Source: Lachnospiraceae bacterium A2 | Lineage (GTDB): Bacteria > Bacillota > Clostridia > Lachnospirales > Lachnospiraceae | Length of the DNA: 64,000 bases | Assembly (NCBI GenBank): GCA_000403315.2 | Contig: KE159636.1 | Location: forward strand, 2,978,233-3,042,232 | Reading direction: 5' to 3' | Part shown: positions 51,966 to 61,102 of the stretch, piece by piece | Numbering within the stretch: the first letter of the stretch is position 1 | Layout of the letters: each line of letters starts with the position of its first letter | Program-made: the position numbers and the translations under genes | The notes under the pieces: model-generated | Database searches by the model: none | Seen by the model: the letters and a program-made list of their open reading frames with translations, nothing else | What the model was told of the DNA's origin: nothing

Positions 51966-54487
51966 GGGAGAATTTTTCTTTTCTGAAATTCCCTCGCCCT
52001 CTGCCCCAATTCCCGGTACGCCCCTGCAATTTCCTGAAATTCTTCTTCTGAGATCCCATGCTCTGAAAATGCCGCCTTTTGCAGCAGGGACATAGTCCGT
52101 TCCCAGCCCATCCCGGGCAGTTCCTGTTCCAAAAACCTGGCGTATTCCTGTTCCCCCAGCCCAGGCTTTTGCAAAAGCCCCAGTTTTTTCAGCATGGGCT
52201 TCATGGCAGCCCCCATAGCCAGCGCCCCTTTGGCGCGGTCTTTCTGGAAAAATTCTGCCTGCTGCCGTTCTTCCTTCCGGCGCTTCCTGCGGTAAAAAAG
52301 CAAATAGCCTGCCGCCGATGCAAATAGGGCAGTCCCGGCTGTTTTTCCAGCCAAAGGGATTTTTGCAAACGCTTCCTGCGCCCCTTTCAGCGCAGCGGAA
52401 AGGCGCCCCTGGATGTCTGTTAAGATTTTGGCTTTCCCGGTTCCCGCTTTCGCCCCGGATCCCTTTTCCTTCTGAGCTTCGCCGGCTGTGGCCTGTGGCT
52501 CTTGCCTTTCCTGCCCCTCCCTCCGGGTTTCTGTTTCCTTCTGGGAAAGGGGTTCCTGCTCCTGCTCTGGTTCCTGCCCCTCTGCGCTGCTTTCCCTCCA
52601 GCCCTCCCCATGTTCCTGTTTGCGGATGGCCTCCTCAAGATCTTCCCCCTGCTTTAACTCCTTAAGCACAGGGAAATAAGAAGGCGGGGTCAGCTCCAAA
52701 GGGACAAAGCCTGCCCCTTCCTCAAATATTTCAGTCCAGGCGTGCCCCCGCAGGTCCGTCACGGATGCAGTAAACGTGCCATCCCTGTTTTCTTTAAAAT
52801 CTTCTGGAAATACTACATACCCAGCGGCATACCGTGCTGGGATCCCGTACATCCTGAGCACCAGCGTCCCGGCTGTGGCAAAGTGGACGCAGTAGCCTTT
52901 CTTCTGCCCCAGCAGGAAATATTCTGCAAAATCTTCCCCTTCCGGCAAAGGCTTCAATTCCTGGCTGTACTCTGCATTGCCCCACAGGAGCTCCATCACA
53001 CGCAGCACCTTGCTCCACCGTTCCCCAAATACAAAATCCCTGCCCTCCTCTGCCGCCTGGTTTTCTGTTTCCTCTGCATTTTCATCGGTGAACCATTGGT
53101 AATCATACCCGTCGGCTAACTCCTGCAGCCTTTCAAGCCCCTGCTTTGGCAGCCGGGTATATACCTGCTGGGCATAATCGGTGTAAGGCTCCCATAATTC
53201 TCTCTCCCCAGCCACCTCTTTTTCCACATATTCCTGCCGGTATTCCCCAAAATGCAGGAATACTTCCTGATGCAAAAAGCTGTCCCACTGGAAATTTTTC
53301 CTTCTGCTGGGGGACAGGGCTCCATCCCCCTCCATATGCTGGCCTTCCGGGATTTTTGTAAAGTAGGGAACCAATGTATAGCCGGGACTGGGCTCTGCTA
53401 AATCTATCTTTACCTTTTGGGGAACGCTCCCATCCCCCCTCTCCCCTTTGGCCTGAAATTTCCGGTAGGGGAAATTCTGCACAAATTCCATGCAGCCGTC
53501 GGCAGAAAGCCCCTGCTTCTGCGCCCAGTCAGAAAACTCCTGCTTTGGCGCGCTTTCCCATCTGCCGCCCCCATAGTCCCCGCCCACAAACCCCCGGAGG
53601 TATACCGCCTGGCCGGGGCGCCTGTCCAAAGTAATCCGCAGGATTTCCTTCCCTTCCTGCCTGGGCTTCCCATTCCCCAATGGGAATTCCTTCTGCGCCT
53701 TGTTTCTGGAAAACAGACGGATTCCGCTGAATTGGTTTACTGCCTCCAGCATCCTGTCCTCCAACTGGAGCTGCCGTTTGAGCCATGGGGCATGGTAAGT
53801 TTCCAGCAGGCCCTGAAAAAAACTGCCCTGTGCAGCCAAAGCAGCCGCCCCCAGGGACAGCCCCATACAAGCCCCTAAAGCCCACATGCCCCGCGCCGCA
53901 AAGTCAAGCTGCAAGGCAAAAAAACCTGCAAGTACAAGGACTATGCCTGCAAAAGAAGGCACCCGCCCAAGGGCAAGCCCCGCCAGGGCTGCCATTAAGG
54001 GTATGCTGAGGGCAGCCAGGTTCCGGCTCCTGTTTTTCTTCGCCAGGGACAAAAAAAATCCTCCCAGAAACCCCAGCAGGAAACAGAGGAACAGGAACAG
54101 CCACTGTTTCCCTTCCCCGGCCTGCCCTACATACCAATAAAGGTAATCTGTGCGGTAATACTTGTTTACAAGGTACAGCACCCGGTTTGCCATCTCTTTT
54201 GCCCCATCTGCCAGCAGATGCTGCTTCTGGAAAGCCAAAATACCCCAAAGCAGCCCAAACAGCAGGAAGGCCGCAAGCTTCTGCGCCTTCCCATGGCGCA
54301 TCACCTCCGCCCCAACGGCGCAGACGCCTGCTGCGGCCGCCAATGCCGCGGCAGGAAGCCCCGGGGCAAGGTATTTTTCCAAGCACAGGAATGTCCCAAA
54401 AAACAGCAGGAACAGGCTAAGTTCCCGCTGCAGCTTGGGCAGGATTCCTTCTTTTTTTGGGGTTTGGGGTAGTGTTTTTCCTGACAT
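51962..54487 (-). CDS. Transglutaminase-domain membrane protein
   Basis: This 841-residue protein has about six to eight N-terminal membrane segments (from LSLFLLFFGTFLCLEKYLAP), then a large outer part with a transglutaminase-like core. The Cys is in KGYCVHFATAGTLVLRMYGI, the His in LRGHAWTEIFEEG. A low-complexity Glu/Gln-rich linker, one more membrane segment (TAGTALFASAAGYLLFYRRK) and a C-terminal helical tail follow. In many bacteria it works with a MoxR ATPase and a DUF58 protein; here those two lie upstream (57022-59083) but are separated from it by two defence-like genes. GGAGG precedes ATG 54487. Confidence 0.88.
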   Translation of the reverse strand: MSGKTLPQTPKKEGILPKLQRELSLFLLFFGTFLCLEKYLAPGLPAAALAAAAGVCAVGAEVMRHGKAQKLAAFLLFGLLWGILAFQKQHLLADGAKEMANRVLYLVNKYYRTDYLYWYVGQAGEGKQWLFLFLCFLLGFLGGFFLSLAKKNRSRNLAALSIPLMAALAGLALGRVPSFAGIVLVLAGFFALQLDFAARGMWALGACMGLSLGAAALAAQGSFFQGLLETYHAPWLKRQLQLEDRMLEAVNQFSGIRLFSRNKAQKEFPLGNGKPRQEGKEILRITLDRRPGQAVYLRGFVGGDYGGGRWESAPKQEFSDWAQKQGLSADGCMEFVQNFPYRKFQAKGERGDGSVPQKVKIDLAEPSPGYTLVPYFTKIPEGQHMEGDGALSPSRRKNFQWDSFLHQEVFLHFGEYRQEYVEKEVAGERELWEPYTDYAQQVYTRLPKQGLERLQELADGYDYQWFTDENAEETENQAAEEGRDFVFGERWSKVLRVMELLWGNAEYSQELKPLPEGEDFAEYFLLGQKKGYCVHFATAGTLVLRMYGIPARYAAGYVVFPEDFKENRDGTFTASVTDLRGHAWTEIFEEGAGFVPLELTPPSYFPVLKELKQGEDLEEAIRKQEHGEGWRESSAEGQEPEQEQEPLSQKETETRREGQERQEPQATAGEAQKEKGSGAKAGTGKAKILTDIQGRLSAALKGAQEAFAKIPLAGKTAGTALFASAAGYLLFYRRKRRKEERQQAEFFQKDRAKGALAMGAAMKPMLKKLGLLQKPGLGEQEYARFLEQELPGMGWERTMSLLQKAAFSEHGISEEEFQEIAGAYRELGQRAREFQKRKILP

Positions 54488-54514
54488 TGGGAGTGTCCTC
54501 CTTTGTGCGGGCGG

Positions 54515-55201
54515 TTACAAAATAGGGTTTTCTTTGAAGTAAATATTTAAGTTTGTATGTCTTTGCAATGAGTGAAGATCCTCTTTTATATATCTCCAAG
54601 ATGCCAGAAAACCATCTGGAACCCCATTCACAACTTCCATATCTAAATATTTAATAAATAAATGCTCCTTCCCCATAAACTGCCAATAAAAGGCTTCCGC
54701 ATATTTTCTTTTCAACCCGTCGCTCAAATTTTGCTTGTTATACAGGGCATGGTCTAAATTGCTGGACAAATAATAGCACCGGTATGGGATTCCTTTTATG
54801 CCACTGCAAGTAAGGAGGTAATCCATCAGTTCTTTTTTATGCTTATTCCGCTTTTTTACCTTTTGTATGTTTTTGCATGAAATATGTTCTTCTGAATAAA
54901 CAAATTCTGCACTTTCCCCCTGCACAATACAAGAATCATCAATATAGGCGCCATCTGTATCAAAGATTTGTACAATTTGCCATATATCGCTTACCCTTAA
55001 TTTCTTGTCTTTCCGGTAGTTGTCTACAAATTTGTAAATTTCAGCTTCCACATTGCTTTTGTTAATCTTTTCGTCCGATGTAATATCACCATGGGTAAAT
55101 TCAAAATGTATTTCCTTATGCCTGTATATCTTTTTAAAAATATTTTCCAAAGCCTTTTTATCGGCAGCGCCTTCTACAATAAAAATTACTGCTTTATCCA
55201 T
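54515..55201 (-). CDS. TOPRIM-like protein of an ATPase-nuclease pair (DUF4435/RloB-like)
   Basis: This 228-residue protein has the TOPRIM-type pattern: a strand ending in a Glu (AVIFIVEGAADKKALENIF, Glu10) and a later Asp pair (IVQIFDTDGAYIDDS, Asp81 and Asp83). This is the layout of OLD-type, DUF4435 and RloB nucleases. The rest is helical and was not recognised in detail. It lies 30 bases after an AAA ATPase gene, the usual order in AbiL and PARIS-type defence pairs. It would act as the effector that cuts nucleic acid when the ATPase is triggered; this is inference. It is AT-rich unlike the genes on both sides. Confidence 0.7.
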   Translation of the reverse strand: MDKAVIFIVEGAADKKALENIFKKIYRHKEIHFEFTHGDITSDEKINKSNVEAEIYKFVDNYRKDKKLRVSDIWQIVQIFDTDGAYIDDSCIVQGESAEFVYSEEHISCKNIQKVKKRNKHKKELMDYLLTCSGIKGIPYRCYYLSSNLDHALYNKQNLSDGLKRKYAEAFYWQFMGKEHLFIKYLDMEVVNGVPDGFLASWRYIKEDLHSLQRHTNLNIYFKENPIL

Positions 55202-55231
55202 CCCTAACCCACCATCCCCTTTTTGTGTGCC

Positions 55232-56701
55232 CTATCCATTCTTTAACAGTTCCAAAAACTCTGCCGAAAAATCAATCTCTACATCATTGCCTTCTGGATT
55301 ACCAGCTTTTTGGAACGCATATCCAATATCCTGCAATTCCGTGTCATCATAAAGCCTTTCCTTCTGCCCGCCCAAAACAACTGCCCTGATATAAAAATCC
55401 CTGCGGTTATTTGTTTTCTCTATTCCTTTCAAAGAAATATACCTGTTCTTTGGGTTAATGGTAGAGCAAATAATATTCTTCTTATCCAGCTTTTCCATAA
55501 TCCTCAAATTATGCGAGGTAAATATTAATTGGCCTTTTGCTTCTTCCGCCAGGACACCTACCAGTTCTCCCAGCAAGTATTCAAACACACCTGCATCCAA
55601 TTCATCCACTGCAAGGCATATGCTTGGGTTATTATACAAGGATATTAAATAATTCAGCAAAGACACCATTCTTTTAATTCCTTCCGACTCATACTTTGTA
55701 AGGAATTTTTTCCCATCCCGGTTTGAATAAACTTCTGCTTGGACAACTGTAATGCCTTCCTTATTTTTTTCTTCTTTTGTCTTTATAAGTTCTATGGATA
55801 AATTTGGGATAATGGCTTTCAAAGCCACGTTAATTGCCATAACAACATGTTCTAATTTCGTGAAAATTTCTTCCGTAAATTCCCCCCTGCCATTCATAAA
55901 CAGCGGGATACATCCCTGCAAAATTTCATTTTCCGATTCTGCATGGATATTTACTGGTATAAATGCATTGGAATAGTTCGCCCCTAATTGGTTTACCTTC
56001 ACCACCTGGAACCTCATCCTTGCAAATTCAAACAACGCTTTCACCACATCTGAAAAAGCCATTTCCTCATCATTTTGGCCTTCTGCTTCTAATGAGTTAT
56101 AAAAGATTTCATTAAAAAATAAAGAAACATTTTTCTGGGCACAAAATACTGCAAGGTTCTGCACGGAGCGGAAGAAACGTATTTTCCCGGCTGCGCCCTT
56201 ATCCTCAGATACTACCTGTGCAGAAGTGTCCTCCATTATAGACTGTGTATCATAAAAAGGGTTGCAAAAGAAGGCATTTCTTTCCTTTTTCCATGAAACG
56301 CCCCTTTGCCAATACACCAGTTCCTCCGAATGAATCTGTATCCTTCTTTCTTCTGTATTCTTTTTCAAAGACAGTCCATATCTAGCTTTATATTTCTTTT
56401 CCCCACACTCAATGAAAAACACCGTGGAAAGCTTCATTGCCCTGTTTTCAGGGAACATGCCTGCATATTCTTCATAGGAAATGGTTTTTCCGCCCATAAT
56501 ACGCTGTAACATATCAAGCGCTTCTATCATAGCCGTCTTTCCAGAGCCATTCTGGCCATATATCCCGTTGATATCAGGCTCCTTTAATTCCGCCCGGTAC
56601 TCAGCATTTGAATAATTGACATATCTGATATCGCCATATTCCACATTTTTAAAATTTTCCAATTCTGATTCCAATATCCTGACTAATTTTTTTTCTTTCA
56701 T
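55232..56701 (-). CDS. AAA/ABC-type ATPase of a defence-like pair (AAA_15 type)
   Basis: This 489-residue ATPase has Walker A GQNGSGKT at residues 49-56 right after a DNA-repair-type N-terminus (ILESELENFKNVEYGDIRYV). Walker B follows late (SICLAVDELDAGVFEYLLGE), then the H-loop region LIFTSHNLRIMEKL. The long middle part is not recognised. This layout is that of overcoming-lysogenisation-defect and AAA_15 ATPases. ATG 56701 is chosen because AAAGAGGT lies 7-14 bases upstream; two earlier ATGs lack a site. It has its own promoter, is AT-rich, and sits between a DUF58 and a transglutaminase gene that usually adjoin. Likely role: sensor of phage attack paired with the TOPRIM effector. Confidence 0.8.
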   Translation of the reverse strand: MKEKKLVRILESELENFKNVEYGDIRYVNYSNAEYRAELKEPDINGIYGQNGSGKTAMIEALDMLQRIMGGKTISYEEYAGMFPENRAMKLSTVFFIECGEKKYKARYGLSLKKNTEERRIQIHSEELVYWQRGVSWKKERNAFFCNPFYDTQSIMEDTSAQVVSEDKGAAGKIRFFRSVQNLAVFCAQKNVSLFFNEIFYNSLEAEGQNDEEMAFSDVVKALFEFARMRFQVVKVNQLGANYSNAFIPVNIHAESENEILQGCIPLFMNGRGEFTEEIFTKLEHVVMAINVALKAIIPNLSIELIKTKEEKNKEGITVVQAEVYSNRDGKKFLTKYESEGIKRMVSLLNYLISLYNNPSICLAVDELDAGVFEYLLGELVGVLAEEAKGQLIFTSHNLRIMEKLDKKNIICSTINPKNRYISLKGIEKTNNRRDFYIRAVVLGGQKERLYDDTELQDIGYAFQKAGNPEGNDVEIDFSAEFLELLKNG

Positions 56702-56774
56702 GGCAAATACCTCTTTCGCAGAATCCATATGATCCATCAATTTTTACAACATATTTTTCAATATTATTCCGCTT

Positions 56775-56803
56775 ATTTTACATCAATTCCGATAAAATGT
56801 CCA
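56775..56803 (-). promoter_or_regulatory. Promoter of the ATPase-TOPRIM pair
   Basis: On the minus strand TGGACA (56803..56798) and TAAAAT (56780..56775) are 17 bases apart, about 74 bases before the ATPase start. It gives the pair transcription separate from the moxR operon. Confidence 0.55.
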
Positions 56804-56818
56804 GTTTTAATCTTTTTT

Positions 56819-56862
56819 GAGTTTTCCCATTTTGCAATCCATAGTACCAAACGGTTTCCATT
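56819..56862. repeat. Dispersed repeat copy (GAGTTTTCCCATTTTGCAAT type)
   Basis: This 44-base stretch (start GAGTTTTCCCATTTTGCAAT, end GGTTTCCATT) matches an inverted copy at 27631-27670 with about four mismatches, and partly matches 27483-27530. It borders the ATPase promoter. Confidence 0.6.
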
Positions 56863-56867
56863 CCTAT

Positions 56868-57012
56868 TATGCCATAATCACTTCGTGATGAACTATGGCT
56901 GTCTATGCCACTCCGCTTCGCTCCGGGCGGTATCATAGCTATCGCTATTATACCATAATCACTCCATGATAAACTATGGTATAGTTATTTTTGCCACTCC
57001 ACTGCTGTAAAA
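56868..57012. repeat. Two degenerate tandem hairpin units after the DUF58 gene
   Basis: GCCATAATCAC-ttc-GTGATgaacTATGGC (56871-56899) and TACCATAATCA...TGATaaacTATGGTA (56951-56981) are similar hairpins 80 bases apart. Each is followed by GCCACTCC. The repeats fill the gap between the DUF58 stop and the inserted ATPase-TOPRIM pair; no gene is seen here. Confidence 0.6.
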
Positions 57013-57021
57013 TGCACGCTG

Positions 57022-58101
57022 TCACACATCCAGCATAAGCCCCGACAATTGCTCCTTTACACGCCCCGGCGACACCTTCGCCTGCAGGCTGCCATTACAG
57101 TACAGTTCCAGCTCCTGGTTCCACTCTATGGCAGATACATATGGTTCCCCAGGAAATTCCTGCCTGTATTCCTCCTGGAAGGCGCCCCGTTCCATCCGGC
57201 CTATGGAAATCCTGCCCCAGAATTCTGCCAAGCCCTCCACGTCCCGGATCGCCTTGCGCTGCAGTTTCCCGCCTTCCCGCCACACCAGAAAATGGCAGCA
57301 CTCCTCCTCCAGCAGCCCCTGGGAAATGGTATGGACAGCCTCCCAGTATGCCCTCCCCGCCTGTTTGCCCATGGCCCCTGCCCTGGCATCCAGAAAAAAA
57401 ACCACGTTGCACCCAATGGGCATGCTCAGTTCCGCTACCAACAGTTCATCCGTCCGGGCAGACAGTTTCCAGTGAATCCGGTTCATCCGGTCCCCTTCCC
57501 GGTATTCCCGCACCTTTAAGGTTTCCGAAGGGTCGTTGCCGCCGATTTGGGGATGGTGCCATTCCCCGTCTGAAAAGGATATTTTTGTGCGGATGCCCGC
57601 CCGGACATTCGTTTCATGGCAAGCAGGCAGGATTAGGACCTGCTGGCTCAGCATAATTTTTTTCTTTACATGGAACAGGCCAAAGCAGTCATAGCAGGTA
57701 ATGGAACGGCACTCCGCCTGCCACATGCCAAATTCCAGTTCCTTTGCCTTCCCGGACAGCTTTACCTGCTGGCCTGCGCCGGCCTTCCCGGACAGCTTCA
57801 CCTTGCAGTTCCTCCCGCTCCCAAGGTTTTTCAGGGCAACCTTCGCCCTAAGCTCTGCCAGGTAAAATCTGCTGTTGTTGGCAGCTTCCAGGCAGGCCTG
57901 GTACTTCCCGGCTTCATTTGGGTAGGAGGAAAGGGTAAGGGAGCAGGTAAGGTGTTTCCTGCCAGACCACAGCATAAAAAGGGAACAGGGCGGCAGGAAA
58001 ACGGCCGTCAGGAACAGTACCAGAAAGGCGTCGCTACGGTAAAGGACTGCAAGATAGCCAAAAACAATGCAGGCGAGGATATAGAAAAGTAGGTTCCGCA
58101 T
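57022..58101 (-). CDS. DUF58 family protein
   Basis: This 359-residue protein has two N-terminal membrane segments (LLFYILACIVFGYLAVLY, then AFLVLFLTAVFLPPCSLFML). The DUF58 signature SETLKVREYREGDRMNRIHW with KLSARTDELLVAE is followed by a von Willebrand-like part (CNVVFFLDARAGAM). DUF58 proteins work with MoxR ATPases, possibly in assembling or activating surface protein complexes. It follows moxR by 34 bases. Its usual third partner, the transglutaminase protein, lies 2.5 kb further on. Confidence 0.88.
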   Translation of the reverse strand: MRNLLFYILACIVFGYLAVLYRSDAFLVLFLTAVFLPPCSLFMLWSGRKHLTCSLTLSSYPNEAGKYQACLEAANNSRFYLAELRAKVALKNLGSGRNCKVKLSGKAGAGQQVKLSGKAKELEFGMWQAECRSITCYDCFGLFHVKKKIMLSQQVLILPACHETNVRAGIRTKISFSDGEWHHPQIGGNDPSETLKVREYREGDRMNRIHWKLSARTDELLVAELSMPIGCNVVFFLDARAGAMGKQAGRAYWEAVHTISQGLLEEECCHFLVWREGGKLQRKAIRDVEGLAEFWGRISIGRMERGAFQEEYRQEFPGEPYVSAIEWNQELELYCNGSLQAKVSPGRVKEQLSGLMLDV

Positions 58102-58135
58102 ATTGTTATCTCCTTGAAAACTGAAACTGATCCCT

Positions 58136-59083
58136 TCACTTCATCGCCTTCGGCGCCTTTGTCCCCTTTAAGATCTCCCCTAACACCTGCCCTGCATCCA
58201 CCTGCGTCACCCTGGCCTTGGAATTCAGCACCATCCTATGCACACAGACTGATAAAAACACATCCCTGACATCCTCCGGCAGCACATACTCCCGCTGCCG
58301 CAGGAACGCAAGGGCCCGTGCCATCTGCAGCACATGGATGGCGCCCCTTGGGCTGATGCCCAGTTCTGCCATTGGATGGCTGCGGGTGCTGCGCACCAGA
58401 TCCCCTACATACTGGTAAATGCCTTCCTGCACAAACACCTGCCCAGCCAGCTTCTGCATCCCCTGCAAATCCTCCCTGGAAATCACCGCCTGCACATCTT
58501 CCTGAGCATGTATGCCCTTTAAAATATTGATTTCATCCTCCCTGCCAGGATAACCCAATTGCAGGCAAACCATAAAACGGTCCAGCTGGGCTTCCGGCAG
58601 CATCCATGTCCCTGCGCTCCCAACCGGGTTCTGGGTGGCAATCACAATAAAAGGGTCTGGAACCGGGCGGCTGATGCCGTCCACCGTTACCCTCTGCTCC
58701 TCCATCACTTCCAGAAGGGCAGACTGGGTTTTGGGGGAGGTCCGGTTAATTTCATCCGCAAGCAAAAGGTTGCACATCACGGCCCCGGGCTGGTAGACAA
58801 ACCTGCCGGTTTCTTTCTGGTAAATAGAAAACCCTGTCAAATCCGAAGGCAGCACGTCCGGGGTAAACTGCACCCGGTTCTGCTGCAGCGACATGGATTT
58901 GGACAGAGCCATGGCGAGGGTGGTCTTGCCCACCCCCGGAATATCGTTTAACAGGATATGCCCGCCTGCAAGGATGGCTGCCACAGCCTTCACAATGCAG
59001 TCGTCTTTCCCGATAATTGCTTTCTTTACTTCATTAATCACTTCATAGGCAGGAACCTGCCCAGAATACGCCTCCGCCCCCAT
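58136..59083 (-). CDS. MoxR-family AAA ATPase
   Basis: This 315-residue AAA+ chaperone has Walker A LNDIPGVGKTTLAMALSKSM (about residues 47-66), FTPDVLPSDLTGFSIY, Walker B NLLLADEINRTSPKTQSALL and IATQNPVGSAGTWMLPEAQL with DRFMVCLQLGYP. It should use ATP to load or remodel the DUF58/transglutaminase partners. The start is 4 bases after the stop of the V-ATPase subunit D gene, so it is very likely in the same transcript. Confidence 0.93.
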   Translation of the reverse strand: MGAEAYSGQVPAYEVINEVKKAIIGKDDCIVKAVAAILAGGHILLNDIPGVGKTTLAMALSKSMSLQQNRVQFTPDVLPSDLTGFSIYQKETGRFVYQPGAVMCNLLLADEINRTSPKTQSALLEVMEEQRVTVDGISRPVPDPFIVIATQNPVGSAGTWMLPEAQLDRFMVCLQLGYPGREDEINILKGIHAQEDVQAVISREDLQGMQKLAGQVFVQEGIYQYVGDLVRSTRSHPMAELGISPRGAIHVLQMARALAFLRQREYVLPEDVRDVFLSVCVHRMVLNSKARVTQVDAGQVLGEILKGTKAPKAMK

Positions 59084-59087
59084 CCCT

Positions 59088-59705
59088 TTATTTTCCTTTC
59101 ATCTTTTTTATCACCTTAAGCCTTGTAAATTCCTCCCGCTCTTTTTCCTCCAACGCGCCCTGGATGGTTTTCGTCAGCATCTCATATTTCGGGATGGTGA
59201 TGTTCTGCAGGGCGTTGGCCCGTTTCTGGGTTTTTTTGATATTATGGGCAAGGCGGTAAGCGGAGGTTTCAATCTGGGCAAGGCGGATCGTCAGCTCCTT
59301 TACTTTCTGGAACTTCTCACAAGTTTCGTCCAGGGACATTTTCGTGCCGTAAAATGGGTAGGCAGGCTTTAACTCCTGCCGTTCATATTCCACCTTTGGG
59401 ATTTCCGTGCCCATCACGCTGCGGCGTTTGATGGAAATGGAATTTTCCACCGGGACGCTTACGCTTAAGGCTTCTACCTCGTGGATGCCCATTTGTATAT
59501 TTGCTTTCTGCAGGGCCTGGTAAGCGCTGGTAAAGGTCACGTCAATTTCCCGCTGGATGTCGGTTGCCTGCTCAATTAAGTCCATCAGCTCCCGGATTAA
59601 GATATTGCGCTTCTTGTCCATCAGCTCATAGCCCTGGCGGGACAGGGCAAGGGAATTCTTGGCAAGCATTAAATTGCCCTTCGTTGGAAATGTATTTGGG
59701 TCCAT
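59088..59705 (-). CDS. ntpD: V-type ATP synthase subunit D
   Basis: This 205-residue protein is the central-stalk subunit: two long helices, with FPTKGNLMLAKNSLALSRQG and LMDKKRNILIRELMDLIEQA at the start and RLAHNIKKTQKRANALQNIT near the end. It turns inside the A3B3 ring to couple ATP use to ion flow. It comes 19 bases after subunit B and is the last V-ATPase gene before moxR. Confidence 0.94.
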   Translation of the reverse strand: MDPNTFPTKGNLMLAKNSLALSRQGYELMDKKRNILIRELMDLIEQATDIQREIDVTFTSAYQALQKANIQMGIHEVEALSVSVPVENSISIKRRSVMGTEIPKVEYERQELKPAYPFYGTKMSLDETCEKFQKVKELTIRLAQIETSAYRLAHNIKKTQKRANALQNITIPKYEMLTKTIQGALEEKEREEFTRLKVIKKMKGK

Positions 59706-59724
59706 TTACTTCACCTCATTCCTC

Positions 59725-61092
59725 TTACCAATGCTTCTCCAATATCTTCGTGTCAATCCGGTCTAATTCCTCTTTGGGCAGGATATGGAGGAGCCGCCAG
59801 CCGATATCCAGGGTTTCCTCAATGGTACGGTTCTCGCTGTCCCCCTGCGCCACAAATTCCTGCTCAAAATGGATCCCGAATTTCAGGTACTTCTTATCGG
59901 TTTCCGAAAGCTCGTCCTCGCCGATGACGCTTGCCAAATCCCTTGCCTCCCCTACCCGGGCATAGGAGGAAAAAAGCTGGTTCGCCACGTCCTGATGGTC
60001 TTCCCTTGTATATTCCGCCCCGATCCCGTCCTTCATCAGGCGGGACAGGGAAGGCAGCACATTGATGGGGGGATAGACGTTCTTCTGGTGGAGGGAACGT
60101 TCCAATACAATCTGCCCTTCCGTAATATATCCGGTCAAATCCGGGATTGGGTGGGTAATGTCGTCATTTGGCATGGTAAGGATTGGGATTTGCGTCACGC
60201 TCCCTTTCCTGCCCCGCACAATCCCGGCACGTTCGTATAACGTAGCCAGCTCGCTGTAGAGATACCCGGGATAACCCTTACGGCTGGGGATCTCCCCTTT
60301 GGAAGCCGACACCTCCCGCATGGCTTCCGCATAGGAGGTCATGTCTGTTAAAATCACCAAAATATGCATGCCTTTCTCAAAGGCAAGGTATTCCGCGGCA
60401 GTCAGCGCTACCTTTGGGGTAATCAGGCGCTCCGCTACCGGGTCGTTGGACAGGTTTAAGAACATGGTTACATGGGAGCTTACGCCGCTGTCCTCAAACC
60501 TCCGGCGGAAAAACTCTGCCACGTCATACTTTACCCCCATAGCTGCAAACACAATGCCAAATTCCTCGTCAGAGCCTTCCCCCAGGGACGCCTGCTCCAC
60601 AATCTGGGCAGCAAGCTGGTCGTGGGGCAGGCCATTGCCGGAAAAAATCGGCAGCTTCTGGCCCCGGATCAAGGTCGTCAGGCAGTCAATGGCGGAAACC
60701 CCTGTCTGGATATAGTTCCTTGGGTATTCCCGGACACAGGGGTTTAAGGGCAGGCCGTTGACGTCAAGCGTCACTTCCGGCTTGATGTTCCCAAGGCCGT
60801 CAATCGGCTCCCCCAGCCCGTTAAAGGTGCGCCCTAAAATATCCAGGGACAGGCCGATTTCCATGGGATGGCCGCTAAGCCTTGTATGGGTGTTTTTCAG
60901 GGACATTTCATCGGTGTTGTCAAAGACCTGGATCACCGCCTTGTCCTCGTCCAACGCAATAATCCTCCCCTTTTTGCGGCGCCCCCCTTCTACCACAAAC
61001 TCCACCATTTCCTCAAAAAAGGCATTCTGCACCCCTTCCAACGCAATCAGGGGGCCGTTAATCTCGCTTAAGCCTAAATATTCAATTGACAT
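59725..61092 (-). CDS. ntpB: V-type ATP synthase subunit B
   Basis: This 455-residue non-catalytic subunit starts [20 protein letters not shown]. It has [40 protein letters not shown] and, in place of a Walker A motif, [16 protein letters not shown], which marks the B subunit. The late [20 protein letters not shown] is also typical. ATG 61092 has AGGAGGG upstream. It forms the hexamer with subunit A. Confidence 0.96.
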   Translation of the reverse strand: MSIEYLGLSEINGPLIALEGVQNAFFEEMVEFVVEGGRRKKGRIIALDEDKAVIQVFDNTDEMSLKNTHTRLSGHPMEIGLSLDILGRTFNGLGEPIDGLGNIKPEVTLDVNGLPLNPCVREYPRNYIQTGVSAIDCLTTLIRGQKLPIFSGNGLPHDQLAAQIVEQASLGEGSDEEFGIVFAAMGVKYDVAEFFRRRFEDSGVSSHVTMFLNLSNDPVAERLITPKVALTAAEYLAFEKGMHILVILTDMTSYAEAMREVSASKGEIPSRKGYPGYLYSELATLYERAGIVRGRKGSVTQIPILTMPNDDITHPIPDLTGYITEGQIVLERSLHQKNVYPPINVLPSLSRLMKDGIGAEYTREDHQDVANQLFSSYARVGEARDLASVIGEDELSETDKKYLKFGIHFEQEFVAQGDSENRTIEETLDIGWRLLHILPKEELDRIDTKILEKHW

Positions 61093-61102
61093 ATCCACCC
61101 TC

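Noticed and set aside
54515-56701. Firm naming as PARIS (AriAB)
   Set aside because: The effector is shorter than usual AriB, and AbiL/RloB is an equally good match by eye; a profile search is needed, so a general name is used.
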